The position numbers and the translations under genes were made by a program. A DNA stretch of 64,000 nucleotides from an uncultured Roseicyclus sp. (GTDB lineage: Bacteria > Pseudomonadota > Alphaproteobacteria > Rhodobacterales > Rhodobacteraceae), in contig CANLXA010000004.1 in assembly GCA_947494975.1 (NCBI GenBank), positions 715,001-779,000 of the forward strand, read 5' to 3'. Positions 1-8,812 of the stretch are shown piece after piece; within the stretch, counting starts at the first letter, position 1; the number at the start of each line of letters is the position of its first letter. The notes below the pieces were generated by a model, which was given only the letters and a program-made list of their open reading frames with translations, made no database searches and was not told the origin of the DNA.

Positions 1-1
1 G

Positions 2-739
2 CATACCGGATATACCAAGTGGCTTATCAGCCAGATGGATCACGTGATTGCGACGTCGCAAAAGACGGCGGGCTATCTGGATCGCCCCGCCGATGTCATC
101 CTCCACGGGATCGACGTGGCGCAATTCAGCCCTCCGCAAGATCGCGCGGCCCTGCGCGCGAAGCTGGCCCTGCCCGATAAGACGCTGATCGGATGCTACG
201 GCCGGATTCGCACCCAGAAGGGCACCGGGGATTTCGTGGAGGCGATGATCCCGCTGCTCAAAGACCGTCCCCATGCCCATGGCCTGATCATGGGCCGCGC
301 AACCGAACAGCATGTTGACTACGAAAAGGCGCTGCGGACACAGATCGCCGAGGCGGGCGTGACCGATCGCCTGCATATCCTGCCCGAAGTGCCGGTCCAT
401 GAGATGGCCGATTGGTATCGCGTGCTCGACCTGTTCGTCGCGCCGCAACGCTGGGAGGGCTTCGGCCTGACCCCGTTGGAAGCGATGGCCTGCGGCGTGC
501 CGGTTGTCGCGACAAATGTCGGGGCGTTTTCCGAACTGATTACCGATCAGACGGGCGCGCTTGTGCGGCCTGAGGACACGCCAGCCTTGTCCGCCGCCAT
601 CGCCCGATATCTGGACGATGCCAGCCTGCGCGCCGCCCAGGGCCAGGCTGCCCGCGCCCATACAGACCAGAATTTCAGGATCGAGCGCGAGGCCGATGCC
701 ATCATGACTATCTATCGCCGCCTTCTGACCCAGCCCTGA
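2..739 (+). CDS. GT4-family glycosyltransferase, 5' end cut by the window edge
   Basis: The reading frame is open from base 2 and an internal ATG lies at base 35, so the true start is probably outside the window. The visible 245 residues are the C-terminal part of a GT-B glycosyltransferase. A linker with IGCYGRIRTQKGT is the usual start of the nucleotide-sugar binding domain. PQRWEGFGLTPLEAMACG is the E-x7-E type donor-binding motif of GT4 enzymes, followed by VPVVATNVGAFSELI. Such enzymes move a hexose (often mannose) from a nucleotide sugar to a lipopolysaccharide core or exopolysaccharide on the cytoplasmic face of the membrane. Further glycosyltransferases and an FkbM methyltransferase follow on the same strand, which supports a surface-glycan role. 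The exact donor and acceptor cannot be read from the sequence. Confidence 0.85.
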   Translation, partial: HTGYTKWLISQMDHVIATSQKTAGYLDRPADVILHGIDVAQFSPPQDRAALRAKLALPDKTLIGCYGRIRTQKGTGDFVEAMIPLLKDRPHAHGLIMGRATEQHVDYEKALRTQIAEAGVTDRLHILPEVPVHEMADWYRVLDLFVAPQRWEGFGLTPLEAMACGVPVVATNVGAFSELITDQTGALVRPEDTPALSAAIARYLDDASLRAAQGQAARAHTDQNFRIEREADAIMTIYRRLLTQP

Positions 740-802
740 CGCCCCTTTCCCCTCGGGCCCAGGTTCGCTAAACGAAACCGCCCCGACCTTCGAGAGCGTT
801 CC

Positions 803-1510
803 ATGGCCGATCCATTCCGCAACATCCGCCGCAATTGGCACCTTTCGCTTGGAACCAAGCGCTATGACCATTGGGGCGTTGCCCTTAACACGGGCCCCGA
901 CGACCTGCCGGAATCGGTACGAAGCCACATCTTCAAAGGCGGCTATGAATCCGTCGAGGCCGAGCTTGTCAGCGAAATCGTGCAACCCGGTGATCGCGTG
1001 CTTGAGGTGGGCACCGGGATCGGGTTTGTTTCGATCCTTTGCTCCAAGCTGGCCGGTCAGGGGCAGGTGACGTCTTATGAGGCCAACCCGAAACTGGAAC
1101 AGACCATCCGTGCCAATTACGCGCTGAATGGATTGGAACCGGATCTGCGCATGAAGGCCGTTACGGTGGATGGCACCCCAATCAGCTTCTTTGCCAACGA
1201 CAATATCCTGTCGTCATCCCTGATCGATCGGAACTTGTCGGCCACTGAAATCACGGTGGAAACCGATGCGATCGCCGCTGTGATGGATGACGTGCGGCCC
1301 GATGTCATCGTTATGGACGTAGAAGGCGCGGAGGCCGAATTGCTGCCTGCCGCGGACCTGTCCGATGTCCGGGCGCTGATCATCGAGGTTCATCGCCATA
1401 TTGTCAGTGACGAGGCGATCGCGGCTATGGATGCGGCGCTGGCCGCCAAGGGGTTGAGCGTGATCAAGCGCTTGCACAAAACGGCGCTTTACCTGCGTGG
1501 GCGCCAATGA
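803..1510 (+). CDS. FkbM family SAM-dependent methyltransferase
   Basis: A 235-residue protein with a class I methyltransferase core. VLEVGTGIGFVSILCSKL (about residues 66-83) is the SAM-binding glycine loop, followed by the acidic strand end TSYEANP. The later VIVMDVEGAEAELL is the hallmark of the FkbM family, where the acidic residues help place the substrate hydroxyl. FkbM enzymes mostly O-methylate sugars or other hydroxyls. It sits in a glycosyltransferase run and overlaps the next gene by 4 bases (ATGA), so sugar O-methylation of a surface glycan is the likely job. It follows the partial glycosyltransferase after 63 bases with no clear terminator. The substrate is inferred from context only. 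Confidence 0.85.
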   Translation: MADPFRNIRRNWHLSLGTKRYDHWGVALNTGPDDLPESVRSHIFKGGYESVEAELVSEIVQPGDRVLEVGTGIGFVSILCSKLAGQGQVTSYEANPKLEQTIRANYALNGLEPDLRMKAVTVDGTPISFFANDNILSSSLIDRNLSATEITVETDAIAAVMDDVRPDVIVMDVEGAEAELLPAADLSDVRALIIEVHRHIVSDEAIAAMDAALAAKGLSVIKRLHKTALYLRGRQ

Positions 1511-2259
1511 CTGGCGCGACATGGCCGTGCTATGTGATCAATCTGATCGACAACCATGTCAGGATGGATTCGGTACGCCAACAACTTCAGGGCCTTGGAC
1601 TATCGTTTGAACGGATCAGCGCTGTCAACGGTGCCGATTTGAGCCCGTCGGAAGTCTCCAAGGTCTACGACGCCGCTGCCAACAGTCGACAGAGCAAACA
1701 GGACCTCGTGCCGGGCGAGATCGGATGTTACCTTAGTCACATAGCCGCTTGGCGCCGAATTTCCGACAGTGCGGCACCGGGCGGGATCGTATTGGAGGAT
1801 GACTTTCAGGCTGCGCCTGATTTCGCTGATGTGGTCGAGGCATTGAGCGCGAATACATCACCCGACTGGGACATTGCGAAACTGTTCTGCATAGACCCGA
1901 ACCCTGACGTGATATCATCGCAGAAACTGATTGGTGGTTATGAATTGGCACGCCCGTTTCGGGTTCCGTCAACAACACTGGGCTACGCAATTACCCGCGC
2001 GAGCGCCCGCGCTCTGCTAAATCAGTCCCGGCGTTTCTTTCGCCCGATAGATGAAGACCACAAGTTTTTCTGGGAACACGGCCAACGCATTGCACTAGTG
2101 CACCCCAACCCTTTGAGCATTGGAGAACAAGCGACCGTGACCGGAACCATTGGGTCCGCCCGGCGGGTCCGCAGCAAGGGTCACGCTCTCCGCAAACTGC
2201 GATACCAACTGGTATATCAGCTGCTGTTACGATGGCATCGAGCACGAGGACATCAATGA
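1507..2259 (+). CDS. Glycosyltransferase family 25 (LPS biosynthesis type)
   Basis: A 250-residue protein opening with CYVINLIDNHVRMDSVRQQL, the N-terminal signature of GT25 enzymes, in which a short strand is followed by a helix that measures sequence offset from the peptide-like acceptor. GEIGCYLSHIAAWRRI and GIVLEDDF match the conserved GCxLSH and LEDD motifs; the acidic pair probably binds the metal-nucleotide sugar. GT25 members add galactose or glucose to lipooligosaccharide. The start overlaps the FkbM gene (ATGA) and its stop overlaps the next glycosyltransferase (ATGA), so translation is coupled. The base composition looks less GC-rich than in the rhamnose genes further right, which may point to transfer of this cassette. 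Confidence 0.85.
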   Translation: MTGATWPCYVINLIDNHVRMDSVRQQLQGLGLSFERISAVNGADLSPSEVSKVYDAAANSRQSKQDLVPGEIGCYLSHIAAWRRISDSAAPGGIVLEDDFQAAPDFADVVEALSANTSPDWDIAKLFCIDPNPDVISSQKLIGGYELARPFRVPSTTLGYAITRASARALLNQSRRFFRPIDEDHKFFWEHGQRIALVHPNPLSIGEQATVTGTIGSARRVRSKGHALRKLRYQLVYQLLLRWHRARGHQ

Positions 2260-3302
2260 GCGATCTGCGCATCTTGCATATCTGTTTCGGTAAAGAAGGC
2301 GGGGCCGAACGCTTTTTTGTCAACCTTGCCCAGGCCCTTGATCGTCGCGGAGGGGTGGATCAGCGCTTTATCATTCGCCCGGACCGGACATGGCGGCGGC
2401 ACATCGTGGCGCTTGGACCCACAATAGAGAACAACTACCGATACTTGTCGCTTTCGCGCTGGTGGTTGCGTGCCGAATACCGGCGCATCATCCGCAATTG
2501 GAACCCGGATGTCGTATTTGCTTGGGCGCCTCGGGCGGGGCGCCTTCAACAGGCCATTGAGGGTCCCCTGAAGATCGTTCGCCTAGGGGATTTCCCTCAC
2601 CATCTGAAGCACTTCAGAAACTGTGACGTAATCGTCTCGAACACGCCCGCAATTACGGATCATGTGCGAGGGTTGGGGTGGGAGAAGCCAGCTCTGACTA
2701 TCACGAACTTTGCGCGCCCCGTGACGCCGATTCGCGTAGATCGCGCCGCGCACGATACGCCGGAAAAAGCGTTTGTCGTGGCGGCTGCCGGGAGATTTGT
2801 GAACCGAAAGGGTCTTGATTTGGCAATTCGGGCTGTTGCCCGGGTGTCGAATGCCTGGCTTTGGTTATTGGGGGACGGCCCTGAAAAGGCAGCCCTTGAA
2901 GCTTTGGTTCAGGCCGAGGGGATCGGTGACAGAACGCGCATGCTCGGCTGGGTGGATGAACCCGTCCACCATTTTGCCGCCGCGGATGTCGTACTTTTCC
3001 CATCGCGACATGAGCCATTGGGAAACGTTGTTCTCGACGCTTGGCAGGCCGGCGCTCCGGTTGTCGCGACCCGCTCAGAAGGCCCGGGTTGGTTCATCCG
3101 CGATGGTGTCGATGGCATAATGGCCGAAATCGACGATCTGGACGGGCTCGTCGCCGGATTGACCACTTTGAAGACTGACGAAGTTGCACGTGCCCGCTTC
3201 TCTGCCGCGGGCAAAGATCGATTAGCTACATTCTTTGGCGAAGACGCGATAGTCGACGCATATCTTGATCTTTTCCAAAACGGTCCCGGCGGTTCGCAAT
3301 GA
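2256..3302 (+). CDS. GT4-family glycosyltransferase
   Basis: A 348-residue GT-B enzyme. I chose ATG 2256 because it overlaps the previous stop (ATGA) and starts directly at the first beta strand (MSDLRILHICFGKEGGAERF), with the glycine-rich GGAERF loop typical of GT4 acceptor domains. The C-terminal half has AAGRFVNRKGLDLAIRAVAR, GDGPEKAALEALVQ and PSRHEPLGNVVLDAWQAG, the donor-site E-x7-E-like segment (here E-P-L-G-N-V-V-L-D, an E to D variation at the second acidic position). It acts in the cytoplasm on a lipid-linked or core acceptor. Coupled on both sides to GT25 genes, it belongs to one surface-glycan operon. Sugar specificity is unknown. Confidence 0.85.
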   Translation: MSDLRILHICFGKEGGAERFFVNLAQALDRRGGVDQRFIIRPDRTWRRHIVALGPTIENNYRYLSLSRWWLRAEYRRIIRNWNPDVVFAWAPRAGRLQQAIEGPLKIVRLGDFPHHLKHFRNCDVIVSNTPAITDHVRGLGWEKPALTITNFARPVTPIRVDRAAHDTPEKAFVVAAAGRFVNRKGLDLAIRAVARVSNAWLWLLGDGPEKAALEALVQAEGIGDRTRMLGWVDEPVHHFAAADVVLFPSRHEPLGNVVLDAWQAGAPVVATRSEGPGWFIRDGVDGIMAEIDDLDGLVAGLTTLKTDEVARARFSAAGKDRLATFFGEDAIVDAYLDLFQNGPGGSQ

Positions 3303-4057
3303 AGGCCCTGGTGATAAACCTTGCGACCGAGTCGGCCCGCATGGCGTTCATGGCGGACCAGTTGCATAGGTTGGGTATCGAATTCGAACGGTTGGAGGCG
3401 ACAACACCGGCCAGCCTGTCGCCGGACGCGGACGACCCGTATTGGACGCTGTGGGAACGGCCGATGCGCAGAACGGAGATGGCCGCGCTGGCCAGTCACC
3501 GGGCTGCCTGGCAGCGTGTGGCAGACGGGTCCGTACCGATGCTGATCCTGGAGGATGACGCGGTTCTGATGGGCGGGACCCGGGATTTCCTGTCGGCTAT
3601 CAGTGGGTTGCCGGAGGCTGAGATGGTCACGCTGGAAACCCGGGGGCGGCGCAAACTGATCGCCCGCGATCCGCATCCCAAGGCGCCGATGCACCACCTG
3701 TGGCAGGATCGGACCGGTGCCGCCGCCTATGTCCTGCAGCCCGATGGGGCTAGGAAGTTGCTGGCGCGGGTTACCCGCGCGCCGGGCCTTGCGGATGGTG
3801 TTCTATGCGCGGCCTACGAGATCCAAACCTGGCAGGCAGTGCCTGCCTTGGCTTGCCAGCTGGATCGCTGTGCCGCGGAAGGTATGGTGCCCCCAATGAC
3901 GACCGACAGCGCCATCGGGCGAGAGCCAAGGCCGGAGAATGCGAAGTCCGCCGCGCAGATATTTCGGCGGCTTGGGTCACAGTTCAGAATGGGTGTGCGC
4001 CGGATCAGACGCGCCATAGGATCAGAAAACGTGATCGTTCCACTGGCAAAGGATTAG
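3299..4057 (+). CDS. Glycosyltransferase family 25, second copy
   Basis: A 252-residue protein, coupled by ATGA to the upstream GT4 gene. It starts MKALVINLATESARMAFMAD, the GT25 N-terminal motif, and has MAALASHRAAWQRV (a variant of the GCxLSH block, with the cysteine replaced) and PMLILEDDAVLM, the acidic LEDD motif. It is therefore a diverged paralogue of the GT25 enzyme two genes upstream. The C-terminus is basic (RRLGSQFRMGVRRIRRAIG), compatible with peripheral contact with acidic membrane lipids. It is the last gene of the plus-strand run and converges on hemE with only 9 bases between the stops. The presence of two GT25 copies around a GT4 suggests alternating additions to one oligosaccharide, which is an inference. 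Confidence 0.8.
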   Translation: MKALVINLATESARMAFMADQLHRLGIEFERLEATTPASLSPDADDPYWTLWERPMRRTEMAALASHRAAWQRVADGSVPMLILEDDAVLMGGTRDFLSAISGLPEAEMVTLETRGRRKLIARDPHPKAPMHHLWQDRTGAAAYVLQPDGARKLLARVTRAPGLADGVLCAAYEIQTWQAVPALACQLDRCAAEGMVPPMTTDSAIGREPRPENAKSAAQIFRRLGSQFRMGVRRIRRAIGSENVIVPLAKD

Positions 4058-4066
4058 GAAATCCGT

Positions 4067-5098
4067 TTATCCGCGGATCGCCTCCAGCAGGTGATGCACG
4101 TTTTCCGGGTCCGCGTCAGGGGTGATCCCGTGGCCGAGGTTGAAGATATGCGGCCCACCTTTCAGCGCCGCGCAGATGCGCTTTGCCTCGGATCGAAGCG
4201 CCTCGCCGCCCGTCACCATCAGCTTGGGATCGAGGTTGCCTTGCACGCATCCGTCGATCTGCAAATTCTCCGCCGCCCATGTCGCGTCCACCGACGTATC
4301 GATGGCCAGACAATCGGCGCCAACCTCCTTGGCGAAGCCTATGTATTTGTCGCCAGCTTCCCGCGGGAAGGCAATGATCGGCAGATCGGGATGGCGGGAT
4401 TTGAGCTCCGCGATGATGCGTTTGGCGGGGGCCAGCGCAAACCGGTCGAACGAGTCCCCTTTCAGGGACCCGGCCCAGGAATCGAAGAGCTTCACCACCT
4501 CGGCACCCGCCTTCACCTGCATATCGAGATACTCGATGGTGGCCTCGGTGATCAGGTCGATCAGTGCGCTGAACGTCTCGGGATCTTCCTCGCGCAGCTT
4601 GTGCGCGGGGGCCTGATCCGGCGTGCCGCGCCCGGCGATCATGTAAGTCGCCACAGTCCAGGGCGCACCGGCAAACCCGATCAGCGTGGTCTCCGCCGGA
4701 AGCTCACCCGACAGGATTTTGACCGTCTCGTAGATCGGCGAAAGACGCTCGTGGATGTCGTCTTTGCCCTTCATCCGCGTCATGCCGGACGCATCGGTGA
4801 TGGTGGAGAGGCGCGGTCCTTCGCCGGTGACGAACCACAGATCCGCGCCAAGCGCCTGCGGAATAAGCAAGATATCGGCAAACAAGATCGCGGCATCGAA
4901 CCCGTAGCGGCGGATCGGCTGCAGGGTGACCTCGGCCGCAAGCTCCGGATTGTAACACAGCGACAGGAAATCCCCGGCCTGCGCGCGGGTGGCGCGATAT
5001 TCCGGCAGGTAACGCCCGGCCTGCCGCATCAACCAGACCGGCGGCACGTCCATGGCCTCCCCCGCCAGGCTGCGGAGCAATTTCTTCTTGTCGGGCAT
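4067..5098 (-). CDS. hemE: Uroporphyrinogen decarboxylase
   Basis: A 343-residue protein of normal family length. HemE removes the four acetate carboxyls of uroporphyrinogen III to give coproporphyrinogen III in cytosolic heme synthesis. The diagnostic N-terminal block [15 protein letters not shown] (about residues 24-38) carries the arginines that hold the substrate carboxylates. [26 protein letters not shown] and the C-terminal [16 protein letters not shown] are also conserved family motifs. It is transcribed divergently from hemC across a 102-base gap holding a perfect inverted repeat. Both heme genes lie inside a polysaccharide gene region, which is unusual only in its neighbours; the enzyme itself looks intact. 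Confidence 0.97.
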   Translation of the reverse strand: MPDKKKLLRSLAGEAMDVPPVWLMRQAGRYLPEYRATRAQAGDFLSLCYNPELAAEVTLQPIRRYGFDAAILFADILLIPQALGADLWFVTGEGPRLSTITDASGMTRMKGKDDIHERLSPIYETVKILSGELPAETTLIGFAGAPWTVATYMIAGRGTPDQAPAHKLREEDPETFSALIDLITEATIEYLDMQVKAGAEVVKLFDSWAGSLKGDSFDRFALAPAKRIIAELKSRHPDLPIIAFPREAGDKYIGFAKEVGADCLAIDTSVDATWAAENLQIDGCVQGNLDPKLMVTGGEALRSEAKRICAALKGGPHIFNLGHGITPDADPENVHHLLEAIRG

Positions 5099-5166
5099 GG
5101 GACTTATCCTCAGGGTCGTGTTGCGGGCCGGTCAACTCTCCTTAAAAGTGTCGAGCGTGCGCCCGT

Positions 5167-5184
5167 TGTCAACCCAAGTTGACA
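5167..5184. promoter_or_regulatory. Perfect inverted repeat in the divergent hemE-hemC gap
   Basis: TGTCAAC-CCAA-GTTGACA is a perfect 7-bp dyad. On the minus strand it contains TTGACA, which could serve as a -35 element for hemE with a TTTTAA-like -10 about 19 bases downstream (5147-5142). On the plus strand the second arm lies only 16 bases from the hemC start, so it is more likely an operator there. A regulator binding here could control both heme genes. No protein is assigned. Confidence 0.45.
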
Positions 5185-5200
5185 CCGCTATGGAGGGATA

Positions 5201-6163
5201 ATGACGACCGACCTGCCGACCCCCGCAAACCCCCTCCGCATCGGGACACGAGGCTCCCCTCTGGCACTGGCCCAGGCGCGGGAAACCCGCAGCCGTTTGA
5301 TGGCCGCGTTCGACCTGCGCGAGGACGCGTTCGAAATCGTCGTGATCAAGACGACCGGCGACGACCGGTCTTTGATCGATGCCGATGTGGCGTTGAAGGA
5401 ATTGGGCGGTAAGGGGCTGTTCACAAAGGAAATTGAAGAAGACATGCTGTCGGGCAAGATCGACATCGCAGTCCATTCGATGAAGGATATGCCGACGCTG
5501 CAGCCCGATGGGTTGCTGCTTGATTGCTACCTGCCGCGCGAAGACGTGCGCGACGCGTTTGTGGCGCTCAACCATGACAGTCTCGCGGCGCTACCGGAGG
5601 GCGCAATCGTCGGGTCTTCGTCCCTGCGCAGGCGGGCGCAATTGGCGGCGCGACGCCCCGATCTGAAGGTGGTCGAATTCCGTGGAAATGTGCAAACGCG
5701 GATGAAGAAACTTGGCGACGGTTTGGCGGATGCAACATTCCTCGCGATGGCCGGTTTGCGGCGGCTGGGGATGGAAGAAGTGGTGAAATCCGCCATCGAG
5801 GTTGAGGACGTGTTACCCGCCGTGGCCCAAGGCGCCATCGGGATCGAACGACGCGCCGATGATATGGGGGCCGCTGCGATGCTGGAGGCCATCCACCACT
5901 GGCCCACCGGCCAGCGGCTGGCAGCGGAACGGGCGTTTCTGAAAGGCCTTGACGGATCCTGCCAGACGCCGATTGCGGCCTTGGCCGAGCTTGAGGGCGG
6001 CACGTTGCGTCTGCGCGGCGAAATCCTGCGCCCAGATGGTTCGGAAGTGCTGAATGACGACCGAACCGCGCCGATCGAAGACGGTGCGGTGCTTGGTGCG
6101 GCCATGGCGCGGGAGTTGCGCAGCCGTGCGGGTGAGGGATTCTTCGATTGGCTCGATACCTGA
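5201..6163 (+). CDS. hemC: Hydroxymethylbilane synthase (porphobilinogen deaminase)
   Basis: A 320-residue protein. HemC joins four porphobilinogen units into hydroxymethylbilane, using a covalently bound dipyrromethane cofactor. RIGTRGSPLALAQA near the N-terminus, KELGGKGLFTKEIE, IAVHSMKDMPT and GSSSLRRRAQL are the conserved substrate and cofactor binding blocks. The cofactor-carrying cysteine is Cys254 in LDGSCQTPIAA. The start is supported by a GGAGGG just upstream, though the spacing is short. It is divergent from hemE, the enzyme two steps later in the pathway; hemD is not visible here. Downstream, an 84-base gap leads to the rhamnose genes on the same strand. Confidence 0.97.
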   Translation: MTTDLPTPANPLRIGTRGSPLALAQARETRSRLMAAFDLREDAFEIVVIKTTGDDRSLIDADVALKELGGKGLFTKEIEEDMLSGKIDIAVHSMKDMPTLQPDGLLLDCYLPREDVRDAFVALNHDSLAALPEGAIVGSSSLRRRAQLAARRPDLKVVEFRGNVQTRMKKLGDGLADATFLAMAGLRRLGMEEVVKSAIEVEDVLPAVAQGAIGIERRADDMGAAAMLEAIHHWPTGQRLAAERAFLKGLDGSCQTPIAALAELEGGTLRLRGEILRPDGSEVLNDDRTAPIEDGAVLGAAMARELRSRAGEGFFDWLDT

Positions 6164-6247
6164 ACGGACTGATCCCGCTCCGTTCCATTGCGAGGCCCGC
6201 TTGCCCGTGGCATGGTCCGCGCAAACGGCGGCATATCGGGCGCATCC

Positions 6248-6814
6248 ATGGAACTCAAAGATACCGGTCTTCCTGGCCTTTTCGTTCTGACGCCGCCGCG
6301 TTTCGGGGATGATCGCGGCTTTTTCGCCGAGACCTACAATCAGGCGAAACTGGCCGAGCATGGGATCACCACCGCGTTCGTGCAGGACAACCATTCCCTG
6401 TCTGCCGAAATCGGCACCATTCGCGGCCTGCATTTCCAGGCCCCGCCCCGGGCGCAGGACAAGCTTGTGCGGTGCGGTCGCGGCTGCCTGTTCGATGTGG
6501 CGGTCGATATCCGCAAAGGCTCCCCCACCTTCGGCCAGTGGTTCGGGATCGAGTTGACGTTCGAAAACGGGCGGCAATTGCTGATACCGGCCGGATTTGC
6601 CCATGGGTTTGTGACACGCGAGGCGCGGACCGAGATTGTCTACAAATGCTCGGATTTCTACGCGCCCGAAACAGAGGGCGCGGTGGCGTGGAATGACCCG
6701 GATATCGGGATTGATTGGGGCCTGAGTGGTGATCCGATCCTGTCGGCCAAGGATGCGGCGGCGGGCGTGCTGGCTGATCTTGACAGCCCCTTTATCTACG
6801 AGGCGACGTCATGA
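6248..6814 (+). CDS. rfbC: dTDP-4-dehydrorhamnose 3,5-epimerase
   Basis: A 188-residue cupin-fold enzyme, the expected family length with a start at ATG 6248; an earlier in-frame start at 6188 would add 20 residues unlike the family. RmlC epimerises C3 and C5 of dTDP-4-keto-6-deoxyglucose. [19 protein letters not shown] contains the catalytic histidine region, and the KGSPTFGQW and [10 protein letters not shown] blocks complete the active site. [12 protein letters not shown] is the usual N-terminal motif. It is the first gene of an rfbC-B-D-A set and overlaps rfbB by 4 bases (ATGA). Confidence 0.95.
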   Translation: MELKDTGLPGLFVLTPPRFGDDRGFFAETYNQAKLAEHGITTAFVQDNHSLSAEIGTIRGLHFQAPPRAQDKLVRCGRGCLFDVAVDIRKGSPTFGQWFGIELTFENGRQLLIPAGFAHGFVTREARTEIVYKCSDFYAPETEGAVAWNDPDIGIDWGLSGDPILSAKDAAAGVLADLDSPFIYEATS

Positions 6815-7851
6815 AGATCCTGATCACGGGAGGCGCGGGGTTCATCGGCTCGGCGGTGGTGCGGTTGGCCGTGGCGCGCGACCACGAGGTGATCAATCTC
6901 GATGCGCTGACCTACGCGGCCTGCCTCGACAACGTGGCGTCGGTGGCCTCGTCCAACCTCTATACGTTCGAAGAGGCCGATATCCGTGACCGTGCGGCGC
7001 TTGATACCGTGCTTGGCCGCCATAATCCCGATGCGATCCTGCATCTGGCCGCCGAAAGCCATGTGGACCGTTCGATCGATGGCCCCGGCACTTTTATCGA
7101 GACCAATGTCACCGGCACCTACACGTTGCTTGAGGCCGCCCGCGCCCATTGGGAGGGGCGGGGCCGCCCAGATGGGTTCCGCTTCCACCACGTGTCCACC
7201 GATGAAGTGTTCGGGACCTTGGGGGAGAGCGGCCTTTTCACCGAAGACACGCCATATGCGCCAAATTCGCCCTATTCAGCCTCCAAGGCATCCTCCGATC
7301 ATCTGGTCCGGGCCTGGTACGAGACCTATGGCTTGCCGACGCTGATGACCAATTGCTCCAATAATTACGGGCCGTATCATTTCCCGGAAAAGCTGATCCC
7401 CGTGGTGATCCTCAAGGCGTTGGCTGGGGAGCCGATCCCCGTTTACGGCGCGGGGGAGAACGTGCGCGATTGGCTCTATGTGGAGGATCACGCGGATGCA
7501 TTGCTGACGGTTCTGGAGATGGGACAGGTGGGGCGAAGCTATAATATCGGTGGCCATAACGAGATGAGAAACATCGATCTGGTCCGCATCATTTGCGCCT
7601 TGCTGGATGAGCGCAGGCCGGATGCGGCGCCCCATGATCGGTTGATCACGTTCGTGACGGACCGGCCCGGCCACGACATGCGTTATGCCATCGATGCCAG
7701 CCGCCTTCAGGCGGAACTGGGTTGGACCCCGTCGGTCACTGTTGAAGAGGGGTTGGCGCGGACGGTCGATTGGTTTCTGGGCAACGAGGCGTGGTGGCGC
7801 GCGTTGCAGGAGCGCGACGGGGTCGGAGAGCGGCTGGGGACAAAGGCGTGA
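6811..7851 (+). CDS. rfbB: dTDP-glucose 4,6-dehydratase
   Basis: A 346-residue extended SDR. It oxidises dTDP-glucose at C4, removes water across C5-C6 and reduces C6, giving dTDP-4-keto-6-deoxyglucose. [14 protein letters not shown] near the start is the NAD-binding Rossmann loop. HVSTDEVFG carries the Thr-Asp-Glu catalytic triad special to this family, and [11 protein letters not shown] holds the catalytic Tyr155 and Lys159. [14 protein letters not shown] and [17 protein letters not shown] are nucleotide-sugar contacts. It overlaps rfbC (ATGA) and rfbD (GTGA), so the three are translated together. Confidence 0.97.
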   Translation: MKILITGGAGFIGSAVVRLAVARDHEVINLDALTYAACLDNVASVASSNLYTFEEADIRDRAALDTVLGRHNPDAILHLAAESHVDRSIDGPGTFIETNVTGTYTLLEAARAHWEGRGRPDGFRFHHVSTDEVFGTLGESGLFTEDTPYAPNSPYSASKASSDHLVRAWYETYGLPTLMTNCSNNYGPYHFPEKLIPVVILKALAGEPIPVYGAGENVRDWLYVEDHADALLTVLEMGQVGRSYNIGGHNEMRNIDLVRIICALLDERRPDAAPHDRLITFVTDRPGHDMRYAIDASRLQAELGWTPSVTVEEGLARTVDWFLGNEAWWRALQERDGVGERLGTKA

Positions 7852-8693
7852 GGCTGCTGGCCTTCGGCAAGACGGGGCAGGTTGCGACCGAACTTGCGCG
7901 CCTCGGAGTAGAGACGATCGGGCGCGATCAGGCGGATCTGACCGATCCGGACGCATGTGCCAAGGCCATCTCCGCGGCGAACGCCGATGGCATCATCAAC
8001 GCAGCTGCCTATACCGCCGTCGACCGGGCGGAGGAGGAAGAGGCGCTGGCCCACGTGGTCAATGCCGACGCGCCGGGGGCCATGGCGCGGGCCTGTGCGG
8101 CCAAGGGTATTCCCCTCGTGCAGATCTCGACGGATTACGTCTTCGACGGGTCGGGCGATCAGGCGCGGGAGACGGACGCGCCGACGAACCCGCTTGCCGC
8201 CTATGGTCGCACGAAACTGGCCGGAGAGGACGCCGTTGGCGCGGCGGGTGGGGCCTATGGGATCCTGCGGACCAGCTGGGTGTTCTCGGCCCATGGTGCG
8301 AATTTCGTCAAGACGATGCTGCGGCTTGGGGCTGAGCGCGACCAATTGGGCATTGTGGCCGATCAGGTGGGCGGCCCGACGCCCGCGCGCGCCATTGCGG
8401 CGGCCTGCGTGACGATGGCGGAGGCGTTGGCCGAGGACCCGTCCAGATCTGGCATTTACCACTTTTCCGGCGCGCCGGATGTCAGCTGGGCCGATTTCGC
8501 CCGCACGATTTTCGCCGATGCCAATCTGATCTGTGCCGTCGACGACATCCCGACCTCCGCCTACCCCACGCCGGCTGCGCGACCGCTGAACTCCCGCCTC
8601 GATTGCAGCGCAACGGAGGCGGTCTTCGGTGTTGCGCGCCCCGATTGGCGCAGCGCGTTGCGCGATACCCTCCGCGAGCTGCGCGATTCCTGA
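7848..8693 (+). CDS. rfbD: dTDP-4-dehydrorhamnose reductase
   Basis: A 281-residue protein read from GTG 7848, which overlaps the rfbB stop (GTGA) and begins directly with the Rossmann strand [16 protein letters not shown]. RmlD reduces the 4-keto group of dTDP-4-keto-L-rhamnose with NAD(P)H, giving dTDP-L-rhamnose. [14 protein letters not shown] and [10 protein letters not shown] are family motifs, and [11 protein letters not shown] carries the Y-x3-K pair. The C-terminal RPLNSRLDC is the conserved RP-x-NS block. A 119-base gap separates it from rfbA; it has no feature I can call with confidence. Confidence 0.95.
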   Translation: MRLLAFGKTGQVATELARLGVETIGRDQADLTDPDACAKAISAANADGIINAAAYTAVDRAEEEEALAHVVNADAPGAMARACAAKGIPLVQISTDYVFDGSGDQARETDAPTNPLAAYGRTKLAGEDAVGAAGGAYGILRTSWVFSAHGANFVKTMLRLGAERDQLGIVADQVGGPTPARAIAAACVTMAEALAEDPSRSGIYHFSGAPDVSWADFARTIFADANLICAVDDIPTSAYPTPAARPLNSRLDCSATEAVFGVARPDWRSALRDTLRELRDS

Positions 8694-8812
8694 GCAGCTT
8701 CAGACGATCTTAACCAGTTTGAGGTGATGATCCGCGCCTGAGCCTGCCACATTGGCAAGCCTCGCCGAACAGGCTAGGGCGGGGCAACGTTCGTGAGATG
8801 GAGGCGCAAGAA

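Noticed and set aside
4069-4078. ATCCGCGGAT palindrome at the hemE/GT25 convergent junction
   Set aside because: Ten bases with no loop and no T run cannot form a useful terminator hairpin.
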